NCBI RefSeq assembly: GCF_003635165.1
Contig: NZ_ML058608.1
Location: 1-64,000, forward strand
DNA from: Burkholderia sp. Nafp2/4-1b
GTDB lineage: Bacteria; Pseudomonadota; Gammaproteobacteria; Burkholderiales; Burkholderiaceae
Length of the DNA stretch: 64,000 bases
Reading direction: 5' to 3'
Below are positions 1-6,900 of the stretch, in pieces; position 1 is the first letter of the stretch; every line of letters starts with the position of its first letter. The position numbers were made by a program, and so were the translations under genes. The notes beneath the pieces are model-generated. The model ran no database searches, had not been told where the DNA came from, and was given only the letters and a program-made list of their open reading frames with translations.

Positions 1-240
1 ACCTGTTACTGTTTTCGGTTCTTTCGAACCGGTCGCTCACTCAAAGCTGACAGGAATATGAATCACTTCATAAACCTGACTTACTTTAGTGTGAGACTCT
101 TGATACTTTCGCTATCTGATCCGAAGATCAGCTCGCTTCCATCAAGCGCCCACACTTATCGGCTGTTAATTTTTAAAGAGCATTTCTGCGAGGAACTTCG
201 CGTTTCTCAGCAGCGCTGCGTTTTCAGCAGCAGAGAAGCG
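1..240 (-). promoter_or_regulatory. 16S rRNA leader with boxA (rRNA operon off the left edge)
   Basis: This is the transcribed leader of an rRNA operon reading off the left end of the window. Read on the minus strand it contains a boxA antitermination element, TGCTCTTTAA, at 173-182, followed by the sequence I recognise as lying directly before Burkholderia 16S genes. The mature 16S gene is not in the window. The leader follows two promoters at 243-271 and 408-436. BoxA is known to recruit NusB/NusE for rRNA antitermination; that use here is inferred from the motif. Small open frames across this stretch are spurious. Confidence 0.8.
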
Positions 241-242
241 AG

Positions 243-271
243 ATTATCAACCGTTTTTTAAAACTCGTCAA
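243..271 (-). promoter_or_regulatory. rRNA operon promoter P2
   Basis: On the minus strand TTGACG (266-271) and GATAAT (243-248) are separated by exactly 17 bases, a near-consensus sigma-70 promoter. It lies about 60 bases upstream of boxA and fires toward the 16S gene. With the promoter at 408-436 it makes the tandem P1/P2 arrangement common in proteobacterial rRNA operons. Confidence 0.7.
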
Positions 272-407
272 CAACTTTTTTAACTACTTCGTTGCGACGA
301 CTGCGGTTTTAAATCCGTGTGCGGTGGGGCTCTACAACCTGCCATCAACCGCACTGCTTCCCTTCTTTTCCCCCGCGCTCCGTTTCCGTTAGCGCGAAAG
401 AGGCGTG

Positions 408-457
408 ATTCTATGCACCCGGACCCGTCTCTGCAACCCTTTTGTGAAAATTTTTTT
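408..457 (-). promoter_or_regulatory. rRNA operon promoter P1 with A-tract upstream element
   Basis: On the minus strand TTGCAG (431-436) and TAGAAT (408-413) are 17 bases apart. Directly upstream of the -35 box, 437-457 reads as seven A, four T, then CACAAAAGGG. This A/T block looks like an UP element that binds the alpha subunit C-terminal domain. Nearly the same block stands before the tRNA-Val promoter at 14.68 kb. The GC-rich stretch after the -10 box is the sort of discriminator seen in stringently controlled promoters. Confidence 0.75.
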
Positions 458-580
458 ACAAGCCGGGCCCGGGGCCCGTCGAGGCGCCCCAACCGGTCAT
501 GAAAGGAAAGCGGCTCGGCAGAGGCTGCGCACGATAAACCATGAACAACCCCGCCGGCGTCGGGCGTCCCCTTCCGTCGC

Positions 581-1114
581 TCACCTTCCCACCATCGCTC
601 TCACTACCCCATCCCGCCGGATCAATCCGTGATAGAGCGCCGCCCCAAAGTGCGCGAGGAACGTCAGGAAGAACAGGTAAGCCAACACACGGTGGGCAAC
701 CCGGAGCCAGGCAAACGTCACCGGATCAGCCGAGACCAGCGCCGGCAACTGCACGCCGCCGCCCAGCGTCACTGGATACCCGCCAGCGGACAGCATCGCC
801 CATCCGATCAGCGGCATCGCCAGCATCAGCGCATACAGCACCAGATGCGACCCATGCGCGGCAACCTTCTGCCACCACGGCAGATCCGCCGGCAACGCCG
901 GCGGCTTCGACACGAACCGCACCACGATCCGCACACACACCAGCACCAGCACGGCAATCCCCAGCGGCTTGTGCAACGCCACCAGGAAATCGTGTCGTTC
1001 GGAAACCGATGCCACCATTCCCACGCCGACGAACAGCATCGTGAGAACCATCGCGGCCATCACCCAATGCAACACCCTCGCCGGCAAGCTAAACGTCGTA
1101 GCAGCTCTCATCAC
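581..1114 (-). CDS. cytochrome b561 family protein
   Basis: A 177-residue membrane protein with four hydrophobic segments. It has the pattern of the CybB-type cytochrome b561 family, which holds two b-type haems and passes electrons from quinol. Likely haem ligands are histidines in RVLHWVMAAM (near residue 16), HKPLGI (near 48), HGSHLVLY and RVAHRVLAYL. Its start overlaps the stop of the upstream catalase gene by four bases, so the two are translationally coupled and driven from the ECF promoter at 2238-2266. It probably supplies electrons to, or works beside, the membrane-anchored catalase; that link is inferred from the operon. Confidence 0.85.
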   Translation of the reverse strand: MMRAATTFSLPARVLHWVMAAMVLTMLFVGVGMVASVSERHDFLVALHKPLGIAVLVLVCVRIVVRFVSKPPALPADLPWWQKVAAHGSHLVLYALMLAMPLIGWAMLSAGGYPVTLGGGVQLPALVSADPVTFAWLRVAHRVLAYLFFLTFLAHFGAALYHGLIRRDGVVRAMVGR

Positions 1115-2199
1115 CGTCCCTCCGCACTCAATCGCGCCGCGCCGGCCACGCCGGCCTCTTCACTCGTCCTGCGCAGATACGAATCCGCATATGCCGCGGA
1201 GCGCGCCGCCAGCAACGGATCGCCCGACACCTGAATGCCCTGCGGGAGCACCGTCGGGTCGTAATTCACGTCCCGGCACGGCCCGCTGTCCTGCGGCGCC
1301 ACGCGATCGAGCACGAGCGTGCCCGCGTCGATCGTCGTCCGCTGCGCGGGCCAGGTCTTCGTCGCGTCGTCCACCGGGTCGCCGGGCTCGGCCAGCGTGA
1401 CCAGCAGCTTCCACTTCTGCGCACCGTCCGCGATGCGCCGCGTCAGGTCCTGCTGCAATACGTTCGGGTCGGCAGCCGTCGCGACGGCGCCGGCGCCGGC
1501 CGTCTGCTCCGGCACGACGCGCCACCGCACCGCCTGGCGCTTGCCGGCCGCGTCGACGAAGTAGAACGCGTTCAGCCCGTAATAGCTTTCGGTGACGTAG
1601 CTCGCGCTCGGCTTCGCACCCTTCACCCAGGCGAGGAACGCGGCCGTCTCCGGATGCGCGCCGAAAAACGCCTTCACCTTCGCCGGATCGGGCTTGCCCG
1701 TCGCCGGATCCGGCCGGGTCGCGAGCACCTGCGCGTAGAACGCCTTCGGCGTCGCCACCGGAAACACCGGCATCGCGTTCATCCCGGTCCGCCACTGCTG
1801 GCCGTCCGGTGCGGTGAGTTTCAGCGCGAGGCTGCGGATCGGCACGCTGCTGTCCGGCGCATACGGATTCCCGCCCGGCAGCGCGAAGCGGCCGACCACC
1901 GGCGTGCGCACCGCCTTGAAGAACGGCGCGACCGAATACGCGCTCGCCGCGCCGTTGCCTTCGAAGTAGCCGGTCACGCATACGCCCTTCGCGTGATTGC
2001 GCCGGTAGCCCGGATGCTCGCCGCCGGCCGTCTGCAGCGCGTCGACGAGCCGGTGCGGGGTCAGGCGCGCCGGCGCGAGCCAGCCGCCGACATACCCGAA
2101 CGCCACGGCCACGCCGGCCACCGCGCCGCCGATCACGGCCCAGCGCCACAGCCCGCGCCCGGGCTCGCCCGGCGGCGAAGAAGAGGAAGGTTGCTTCAT
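1111..2199 (-). CDS. catalase family peroxidase, SrpA type
   Basis: A 362-residue protein of the small SrpA/catalase-core family, shorter than the usual catalases of about 480 residues. It has an N-terminal membrane anchor or uncleaved signal (about residues 17-40), the distal histidine region RRNHAKGVCVTG, and near the C-terminus RSAAYADSYLRR, matching the Arg-x3-Tyr proximal haem ligand motif. It probably destroys peroxide on the periplasmic side. It is the first gene of an operon with cytochrome b561. The promoter upstream is a copy of the one before the divergent ECF sigma gene, so it is very likely a direct target of that sigma factor. Confidence 0.85.
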   Translation of the reverse strand: MKQPSSSSPPGEPGRGLWRWAVIGGAVAGVAVAFGYVGGWLAPARLTPHRLVDALQTAGGEHPGYRRNHAKGVCVTGYFEGNGAASAYSVAPFFKAVRTPVVGRFALPGGNPYAPDSSVPIRSLALKLTAPDGQQWRTGMNAMPVFPVATPKAFYAQVLATRPDPATGKPDPAKVKAFFGAHPETAAFLAWVKGAKPSASYVTESYYGLNAFYFVDAAGKRQAVRWRVVPEQTAGAGAVATAADPNVLQQDLTRRIADGAQKWKLLVTLAEPGDPVDDATKTWPAQRTTIDAGTLVLDRVAPQDSGPCRDVNYDPTVLPQGIQVSGDPLLAARSAAYADSYLRRTSEEAGVAGAARLSAEGR

Positions 2200-2237
2200 G
2201 GATGCACTCCCGATCGTCAGATCATTGTCGAACGCAC

Positions 2238-2266
2238 GTAGGACGCCAGCCGGGCCACTTTATTCC
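2238..2266 (-). promoter_or_regulatory. ECF promoter of catalase/cytochrome b561 operon
   Basis: On the minus strand GGAATAA (2260-2266), 13 bases, then GCGTCCTAC (2238-2246). The same two blocks at the same spacing occur on the plus strand at 2292-2320 before the sigma gene. This GGAA-type -35 and GTC-type -10 are typical of ECF sigma factors. The catalase start codon is about 40 bases downstream. Confidence 0.75.
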
Positions 2267-2291
2267 ATGAAGAAATTTTTTGTATGCTGAA

Positions 2292-2320
2292 GGAATAAGC
2301 AGCGCCGACCGGCGTCCTAC
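2292..2320 (+). promoter_or_regulatory. autoregulatory ECF promoter of sigma/anti-sigma genes
   Basis: GGAATAA (2292-2298), 13 bases, GCGTCCTAC (2312-2320), identical in sequence and spacing to the minus-strand copy at 2238-2266. The sigma gene starts 39 bases downstream. The two promoters fire divergently from a 160-base gap, the usual sign that the sigma factor controls both its own gene and its target operon. Confidence 0.75.
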
Positions 2321-2358
2321 GCAGCATCTCCACGCTTATCGGCTCGCGCCCCCCGGCC

Positions 2359-2877
2359 ATGCCCTCAAACGCCCCCGACGACGACGCATTGCGCGAACTC
2401 ATTCCGAGGCTGCGACGCTTCGCGCTCTGGCTCGCGCGCGACGTCCACGCGGCCGACGATCTCGTCCAGTCGACGCTCGAGCGCGCGCTGTCGCGCTGGA
2501 CGAGCCGCCGCGACGACGCATCGCTGCGCAGCTGGCTCTTCACGATCCTTTACCGGCAGTTTCTCGACGGCAAACGAAGTGCCAAGCGCTACGCGTGGCT
2601 GCTGGGCCGCATCGGCACCGACGACGAGCTGCACTGGCCGTCCGCCGAACGCGAGGCGACCGCGCGCGCAACGCTCGAGGCGTTCGGCCGTTTGTCCGAC
2701 GAGCAGCGCAGCTTGCTGTTGCTCGTCGCGGTCGAGGGCTTTACGTATCAGGAAGTCGCCGACCTGCTCGACGTGCCGATCGGCACCGTGATGTCGCGAC
2801 TCTCCCGGGCGCGCCAGGCGCTGCGTCAGCTCAGCGACGGCGAGCTCCCCGCTCCTTCTCTCCGCTTGATGAAATGA
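2359..2877 (+). CDS. ECF RNA polymerase sigma factor
   Basis: A 172-residue protein with only sigma regions 2 and 4, as in ECF sigma factors. Region 2 lies at about residues 10-75 (DDLVQSTLERAL, then LRSWLFTILYRQFLDG) and region 4 at about 105-160, ending in a helix-turn-helix (YQEVADLLDVPIGTVMSRLS). Its stop codon overlaps the start of the anti-sigma gene (ATGA at 2874-2877), so the pair is co-translated. It probably drives the promoters at 2292-2320 and 2238-2266 and so switches on the catalase/cytochrome operon under oxidative stress. The inducing signal is not evident. Confidence 0.9.
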   Translation: MPSNAPDDDALRELIPRLRRFALWLARDVHAADDLVQSTLERALSRWTSRRDDASLRSWLFTILYRQFLDGKRSAKRYAWLLGRIGTDDELHWPSAEREATARATLEAFGRLSDEQRSLLLLVAVEGFTYQEVADLLDVPIGTVMSRLSRARQALRQLSDGELPAPSLRLMK

Positions 2878-3635
2878 ACACCCTCCGTCCCGACGAACAT
2901 GATCTCCAGGCCTATGTCGACGGCCAGCTCGACGACGACGCGCGCGCCGCGGTCGAGCGATATCTCGCGCTGCATCCGGAGAGCGCGGAACAGGTGAAGC
3001 AATGGCAGCAGGACGCGCAGCGATTGCGGGCCGCGCTCGAGAGCGTGCGGATGCCGGGTGAGAATCCTGAGCTCGATCCGGCGGCGATTCGGGCGCGGCG
3101 CGCGGAGCGCTCGCGGATGCGGTTCGCGATAGCGGCTTCGTTCGTGTTCTGTATTGGGTTGGGGACGTTTGGTGGGTGGCAGGCGCGTGGGTGGAACGCG
3201 CCGCCGGCTATCGCGCCAATGAGCGATGCGGTCGAGGCTTACCGGATGATGGTGGTCGATCAAACCGCGAAGGTGGATTTTCGGCCGACGAGTGCGGGAG
3301 ATCTGCAGGGATGGCTCACCCGGCGCGTGGGGGCTTCGGCGAGGTTGCCGGATTTGAGTGCCGCCGGGTTCAGGCCCGTTGGTGGGCGGTTGTTTACGAC
3401 GGATAGTGGCGCTACGGCTGCAATGGTGCTCTATCAGGACGATGCCGGACGGACGCTGAGTTTCTATCTGAGGCCCGCGGAGTCGAAACATCGGCTGCTG
3501 CCGGCCGGGCAACGTGTGGACGGGTCGTTGCTCGCGCGGTATGGGTCGGCGAATGGGCTCAACTTCGCGATCGTCGGGCCGGCGGATAGTCTCGGGCAAG
3601 GATCGGTCGTGCGGGCGCTTGATCAGCAGACTTGA
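2874..3635 (+). CDS. membrane-anchored anti-sigma factor
   Basis: A 253-residue protein with an N-terminal cytoplasmic part (EHDLQAYVDGQLDDDARA, a signature of anti-sigma domains), one membrane segment at about residues 82-102, and a periplasmic domain of about 150 residues. The start chosen is the ATG overlapping the sigma stop; a longer upstream frame has no support. The His-x3-Cys-x2-Cys zinc motif of ZAS anti-sigma factors is absent, because the cysteines are replaced in the LALHPESAEQ stretch. Zinc-based redox sensing is therefore unlikely; release presumably comes through the periplasmic domain. It holds the preceding sigma factor at the membrane. Confidence 0.85.
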   Translation: MNTLRPDEHDLQAYVDGQLDDDARAAVERYLALHPESAEQVKQWQQDAQRLRAALESVRMPGENPELDPAAIRARRAERSRMRFAIAASFVFCIGLGTFGGWQARGWNAPPAIAPMSDAVEAYRMMVVDQTAKVDFRPTSAGDLQGWLTRRVGASARLPDLSAAGFRPVGGRLFTTDSGATAAMVLYQDDAGRTLSFYLRPAESKHRLLPAGQRVDGSLLARYGSANGLNFAIVGPADSLGQGSVVRALDQQT

Positions 3636-3712
3636 GTGGAACTATGTGCGGCCTGCGGTCCGGCCGCTGCGGCTAGACCAGCCGGAAAGCGCTCGCGCTC
3701 ACCGTTCAGGTC

Positions 3713-4075
3713 CACAGCGTTTGGATTCGCTTTAGTGGTGGTTATCCACATCGCGAACCTCGTCGCGGTGCGTTCGCAAATGGGCGTACCCTCTTCGGTT
3801 CCAGCGACACAGGGTTTGGTGTCGTTTGGATGCAGGATATCCACATCGACCGCAACGACTCGGCATGCCGTCGCATGTCGAACCGCTCACCTCGGATTCC
3901 ACAGCATTTCGAGTGGCTTCGGGTGGTGATATCCACACCGTTCTCGTCGGGCCGATGCACAGAATTTCGATTTAGGTTGCGTTCGAGTTGTTCACATACG
4001 CGTGAGCAACCCTCATTGATGCTCACCGGTAAATTGCACAGCGTTTCTGATTGTTTTGCGTGCCGGTTATCCACA
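3713..4075 (+). repeat. five-unit DnaA-box-like repeat array
   Basis: The gap between the anti-sigma and T6SS immunity genes holds five imperfect direct repeats. Each begins CACAG (3713, 3808, 3900, 3958, 4037) and reaches a TATCCACA or TGTTCACA block 30-31 bases later (3743, 3838, 3930, 3989, 4068). Copies 1 and 5 contain perfect DnaA boxes TTATCCACA (3742-3750 and 4067-4075), copies 2 and 3 contain ATATCCACA, and copy 4 is diverged. The distance between copies varies from 58 to 95 bases while the internal spacing stays fixed, so the pair of half-sites is the conserved unit. Open frames across it run on both strands and are by-products. DnaA binding is inferred. Confidence 0.75.
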
Positions 4076-4107
4076 CTCGAAGGCCAAGCGCTACGGCGAC
4101 ACGGACG

Positions 4108-4239
4108 TCACTTGATCGAGTAAGTCCAGAGAATCTCGCCGGTTTCCGGGGAAACCAAGTACTTGATCGACGTCCCGCGCAGGCTTGCATCGGCGAGCCC
4201 GCGCGGACGTCGGCCATCCGCCCGTCCTTCCGTTTCCAT
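4108..4239 (-). CDS. possible 43-residue ORF behind the immunity gene
   Basis: A short frame opens at an ATG one base after the immunity gene's TAG stop and ends in a plausible protein-like C-terminus (TSIKYLVSPETGEILWTYSIK, minus the last residue: the frame closes on ...WTYSIK). I do not recognise it and no clear ribosome site precedes it. It could be a small protein translated by re-initiation after the immunity gene, or the tail of a gene otherwise lost. Its first half is arginine-rich and unconvincing. Confidence 0.3.
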   Translation of the reverse strand: METEGRADGRRPRGLADASLRGTSIKYLVSPETGEILWTYSIK

Positions 4240-4240
4240 A

Positions 4241-5317
4241 CTACGTACGCTTCACCAGACGCCACGTCACCCAGTGCACCTTGAGCTCGCCCAGATTGTC
4301 CCTGACCAGCATGTCCGGCATGGCCGCCCCGGCTTCGATGCGCAGCGTCTTGCCGCCGTATTCGTCCGTCTGCCATTCACCGGAAACCGGGCAGATATCG
4401 CCAGTGCGGACCTGCGCAACGGGGTCACGGTTTGGCGCCGGCGCTGATGGCGGCTCGAGGAAATACTGCGATTCGTCGGGGATGACGCCGTCCGCGTATC
4501 GCTTGTCTTCCCACAACAGTCGCCAGTGCGTGTTGACGGGCGTTCGCGTCTCGTCGTCCCTGAGGTTCGGCGCGCGAATGTCCCGAATGAAATAATTGAA
4601 GCAGCCGTTGTTGCGCAAGCTGCGATTGCCCACCGGCACGACGCCCAGCAACTTCGATTGCTCGACGGCAACGGGTTCCCAGATGCCGTCGCAAGGCACT
4701 TTGTCTCCGGACTTGATTACCGGTCCGACTGGTTCCGGAACCTCGGGCAGGTTCTCCGGAAACACCGGATACGGGAGCGTGTAGAAGGTGTATTCGTATG
4801 CTCCCGGTGACAGCAGCAGCCCTACCGAACGCAGTTGTGCGAGGTCGTTGTTCAAACTCGACGGCTCTAACGGAGCATTCTCCATCTGGTATTCCGATGC
4901 GTGCAGCAGTTGGGCCAGCGCATCGATCTTCGCCGGGTAGGCAGCCATCTGCGCACCGCGCTCCCAGAAATCCGCATGCGGGAAGAAATACGCGTTCAAA
5001 TAGTCATACCGATCAATCGCGTATTCCAGCGGCTCGCCACGCTGCCACACGAATCGATACCCCCGAGCCAGTTCCGCCAATCCTCGATCGTAAGAAGCGA
5101 GGATTTCGAAGATGGTCGGCAAATGGTCTGCGTGCACGCGCTCGGGATCGTCTTCCGGCCAAGTCTTCACCGCGTTTTCATACTCGTTCGCGAAGATCGC
5201 AAAGGCATCGCGCTTGCGCTTCCAGAGCGAAAAGCTGGTCAGCCGTTGAAGCAGCCAGAAAATCCTGCGCCGCGTCGTGTCATCCGTCATGTCGTATTGC
5301 TTGATCGTCTTCGTCAT
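4241..5317 (-). CDS. T6SS immunity protein, Imm71/Imm72-like (tentative)
   Basis: A 358-residue soluble protein with no signal peptide. The N-terminal 190 residues are mostly helical and aromatic-rich. The C-terminal part contains two copies of a small domain headed by KSGDKVPCDGIWEPV (about 202-216) and RTGDICPVSGEWQTD (about 304-318): G-D, then Cys-Pro or Pro-Cys, Gly, Trp. I associate this layout with the Imm71/Imm72 polymorphic-toxin immunity families, from memory and not checked. It starts inside the last codons of the effector gene (4-base overlap), so it is made together with the toxin it presumably neutralises in the cytoplasm. A free-standing 52-residue protein at 44.7 kb carries the same motif. 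Confidence 0.6.
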   Translation of the reverse strand: MTKTIKQYDMTDDTTRRRIFWLLQRLTSFSLWKRKRDAFAIFANEYENAVKTWPEDDPERVHADHLPTIFEILASYDRGLAELARGYRFVWQRGEPLEYAIDRYDYLNAYFFPHADFWERGAQMAAYPAKIDALAQLLHASEYQMENAPLEPSSLNNDLAQLRSVGLLLSPGAYEYTFYTLPYPVFPENLPEVPEPVGPVIKSGDKVPCDGIWEPVAVEQSKLLGVVPVGNRSLRNNGCFNYFIRDIRAPNLRDDETRTPVNTHWRLLWEDKRYADGVIPDESQYFLEPPSAPAPNRDPVAQVRTGDICPVSGEWQTDEYGGKTLRIEAGAAMPDMLVRDNLGELKVHWVTWRLVKRT

Positions 5318-6900
5318 CGCTGACCTTCATAACTCGCTGCCGATCGCGTCGTTGCGGTCACTTTGCTGTTGGTCGTCTTGGTCTGGATTTCGTCACTCGC
5401 CAGCCGGCGTGTCTTCGTCGAGTAGTGGATGTCGTCCTCGTACTTGCTGTAGCCGTAGACCTTCTCGACATTCTCCCAGTTCGTCTTGTGGAACTCGATC
5501 TTGACGCCATCGAACTCCCGCTCGACGTGCACATTCGCATGCCCGGTGAAATTCTCGAATTCCTTCTTGATCTTGTTTCCTTCTGCGGTCACATATTCCG
5601 ACAGTTTGCCGAAGTCGACGACCAATTGATCGGCGCCGCCTTCAAGATATTGAACGGGCGTCACTGACCCATACTGCTCGGCAATCTTCCCTGCCCACGC
5701 ATTGGCTGTCGGCATACGCTCGCCGAAATCGTGCGGCAACTGCATGACCACGATGAACCCGTTGCCGTTCCATGCATCCAGCACCGCACAAAGCCTGCGC
5801 CACTCCTCCGCGGTCTTCGGCGGCTCGCCAAATCCCCAGAACGCGGGGCTTCTGCCGCCCGCCGAGCTACCACCCGGGTACATCGCCAGTTCGGACGGGT
5901 TGCCAAAGACGCGAAACACCTTCTTGCCCGCGAGCTCCTTTGCAGTCAGTGCCTTGATCTCACCGCTGAACGACGCGACATCGGTAAAGACCTTGTCTTT
6001 GCCGAACATTGGCATCTTGCCTATCTTGGCAAGGATGTCCGGCCATCCCTGGGCAATTTTCTCGCCGTATTTCGCTCTAAGCCACGCCTCGACCTTACCT
6101 TCGTCAGCCAGGCATTGCGCCGACGGAAAGCGACCCCGACGAATATCGCGCGCAAGCCTGCGCTCCTGCAGATACGCCTCAGCCTCACGCTGGAGCTTCG
6201 GCACGCCGCCTGTCGCGATTTCATGCACCTCGCCGCGATAGACCATGTTCTGCAGCACCTTGAGCTTCGCGTTCAGCTCTTTGATCGCCTCCGGTACGAT
6301 CTTGTCGGCCATGTCCTGAATCGCGTGGAAGCCGCTACTGACACGCTCAAGCGCGGCCCGCCACTTATCCGGCAGCATTCGACCGACGCGCGCATTGAGC
6401 GAACGCTCGATGGCCACGCGAACCGTCGCGCAAAAATCCTTCAGGCGGGAAATCGCTTGCGCCTGGTACTTGGCCAGGTCCAGTGCCTTCAACCACTTCG
6501 GTGCGTCGCCGTGCCCCATTCGATTCAGGAATTGCACGACCGCCTTCAGCAGCTCGGCATCTTTCGCGACATCCCCGGTGACCTTCAGCAGCAAACGCCC
6601 GACGCCCTTGATGACCCCGCCCACCACCGGAATCAGCGCAAAGATGAGTACGACCAGCAGCACGCGCTGCATCGTATCGTTCCGTTTGACCGGATCCTGA
6701 CTCATACCAATGCTGACTGCCAGCAGATCCCGAACGGCGGTTGCGTCGCCCACGAGCGGAATCATGCCGATCACCGCATCGACGATGATCTGGCTGATCG
6801 TTTGCTTTTCGTTGAATGCTCCTTCCAGCGTTCCCCAGCACCACTGCCCGACTTCCAGCGACGTTGCCCTGAAATCCTCGATCGTCAAGCTCACGCTCAC
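5314..6900 (-). CDS. putative VgrG-linked T6SS effector
   Basis: A 528-residue protein starting at GTG, overlapping the vgrG stop by four bases. Residues about 36-66 and 77-108 are hydrophobic glycine-rich stretches (VDAVIGMIPLVGDATAV; VLIFALIPVVGGVIKGVGRL) like those ahead of toxin domains in secreted polymorphic toxins. A helical middle follows, to about 300. The C-terminal 200 residues look like the active part: KVFRVFGNPS (Arg330), GRSPAFWGF (about 349-357), VQYLEGGADQLVV (about 416-428). That order of Arg, Ser/Trp strand and Glu is reminiscent of ADP-ribosyltransferase-like folds, but this is only pattern resemblance. Lying between vgrG and an immunity gene, it is very probably the cargo of this VgrG. 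Confidence 0.7.
   Translation of the reverse strand: MSVSLTIEDFRATSLEVGQWCWGTLEGAFNEKQTISQIIVDAVIGMIPLVGDATAVRDLLAVSIGMSQDPVKRNDTMQRVLLVVLIFALIPVVGGVIKGVGRLLLKVTGDVAKDAELLKAVVQFLNRMGHGDAPKWLKALDLAKYQAQAISRLKDFCATVRVAIERSLNARVGRMLPDKWRAALERVSSGFHAIQDMADKIVPEAIKELNAKLKVLQNMVYRGEVHEIATGGVPKLQREAEAYLQERRLARDIRRGRFPSAQCLADEGKVEAWLRAKYGEKIAQGWPDILAKIGKMPMFGKDKVFTDVASFSGEIKALTAKELAGKKVFRVFGNPSELAMYPGGSSAGGRSPAFWGFGEPPKTAEEWRRLCAVLDAWNGNGFIVVMQLPHDFGERMPTANAWAGKIAEQYGSVTPVQYLEGGADQLVVDFGKLSEYVTAEGNKIKKEFENFTGHANVHVEREFDGVKIEFHKTNWENVEKVYGYSKYEDDIHYSTKTRRLASDEIQTKTTNSKVTATTRSAASYEGQR

Noticed and set aside
58..632. Several 60-75-residue open frames over the rRNA leader and promoters
   Set aside because: They overlap the boxA leader and both promoters, lack ribosome sites and have no protein-like composition.
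3636..4074. Overlapping frames of 68-110 residues on both strands in the repeat array
   Set aside because: They are produced by the repeated DNA, run antisense to each other, and change frame from copy to copy; the conserved signal is in the DNA spacing.
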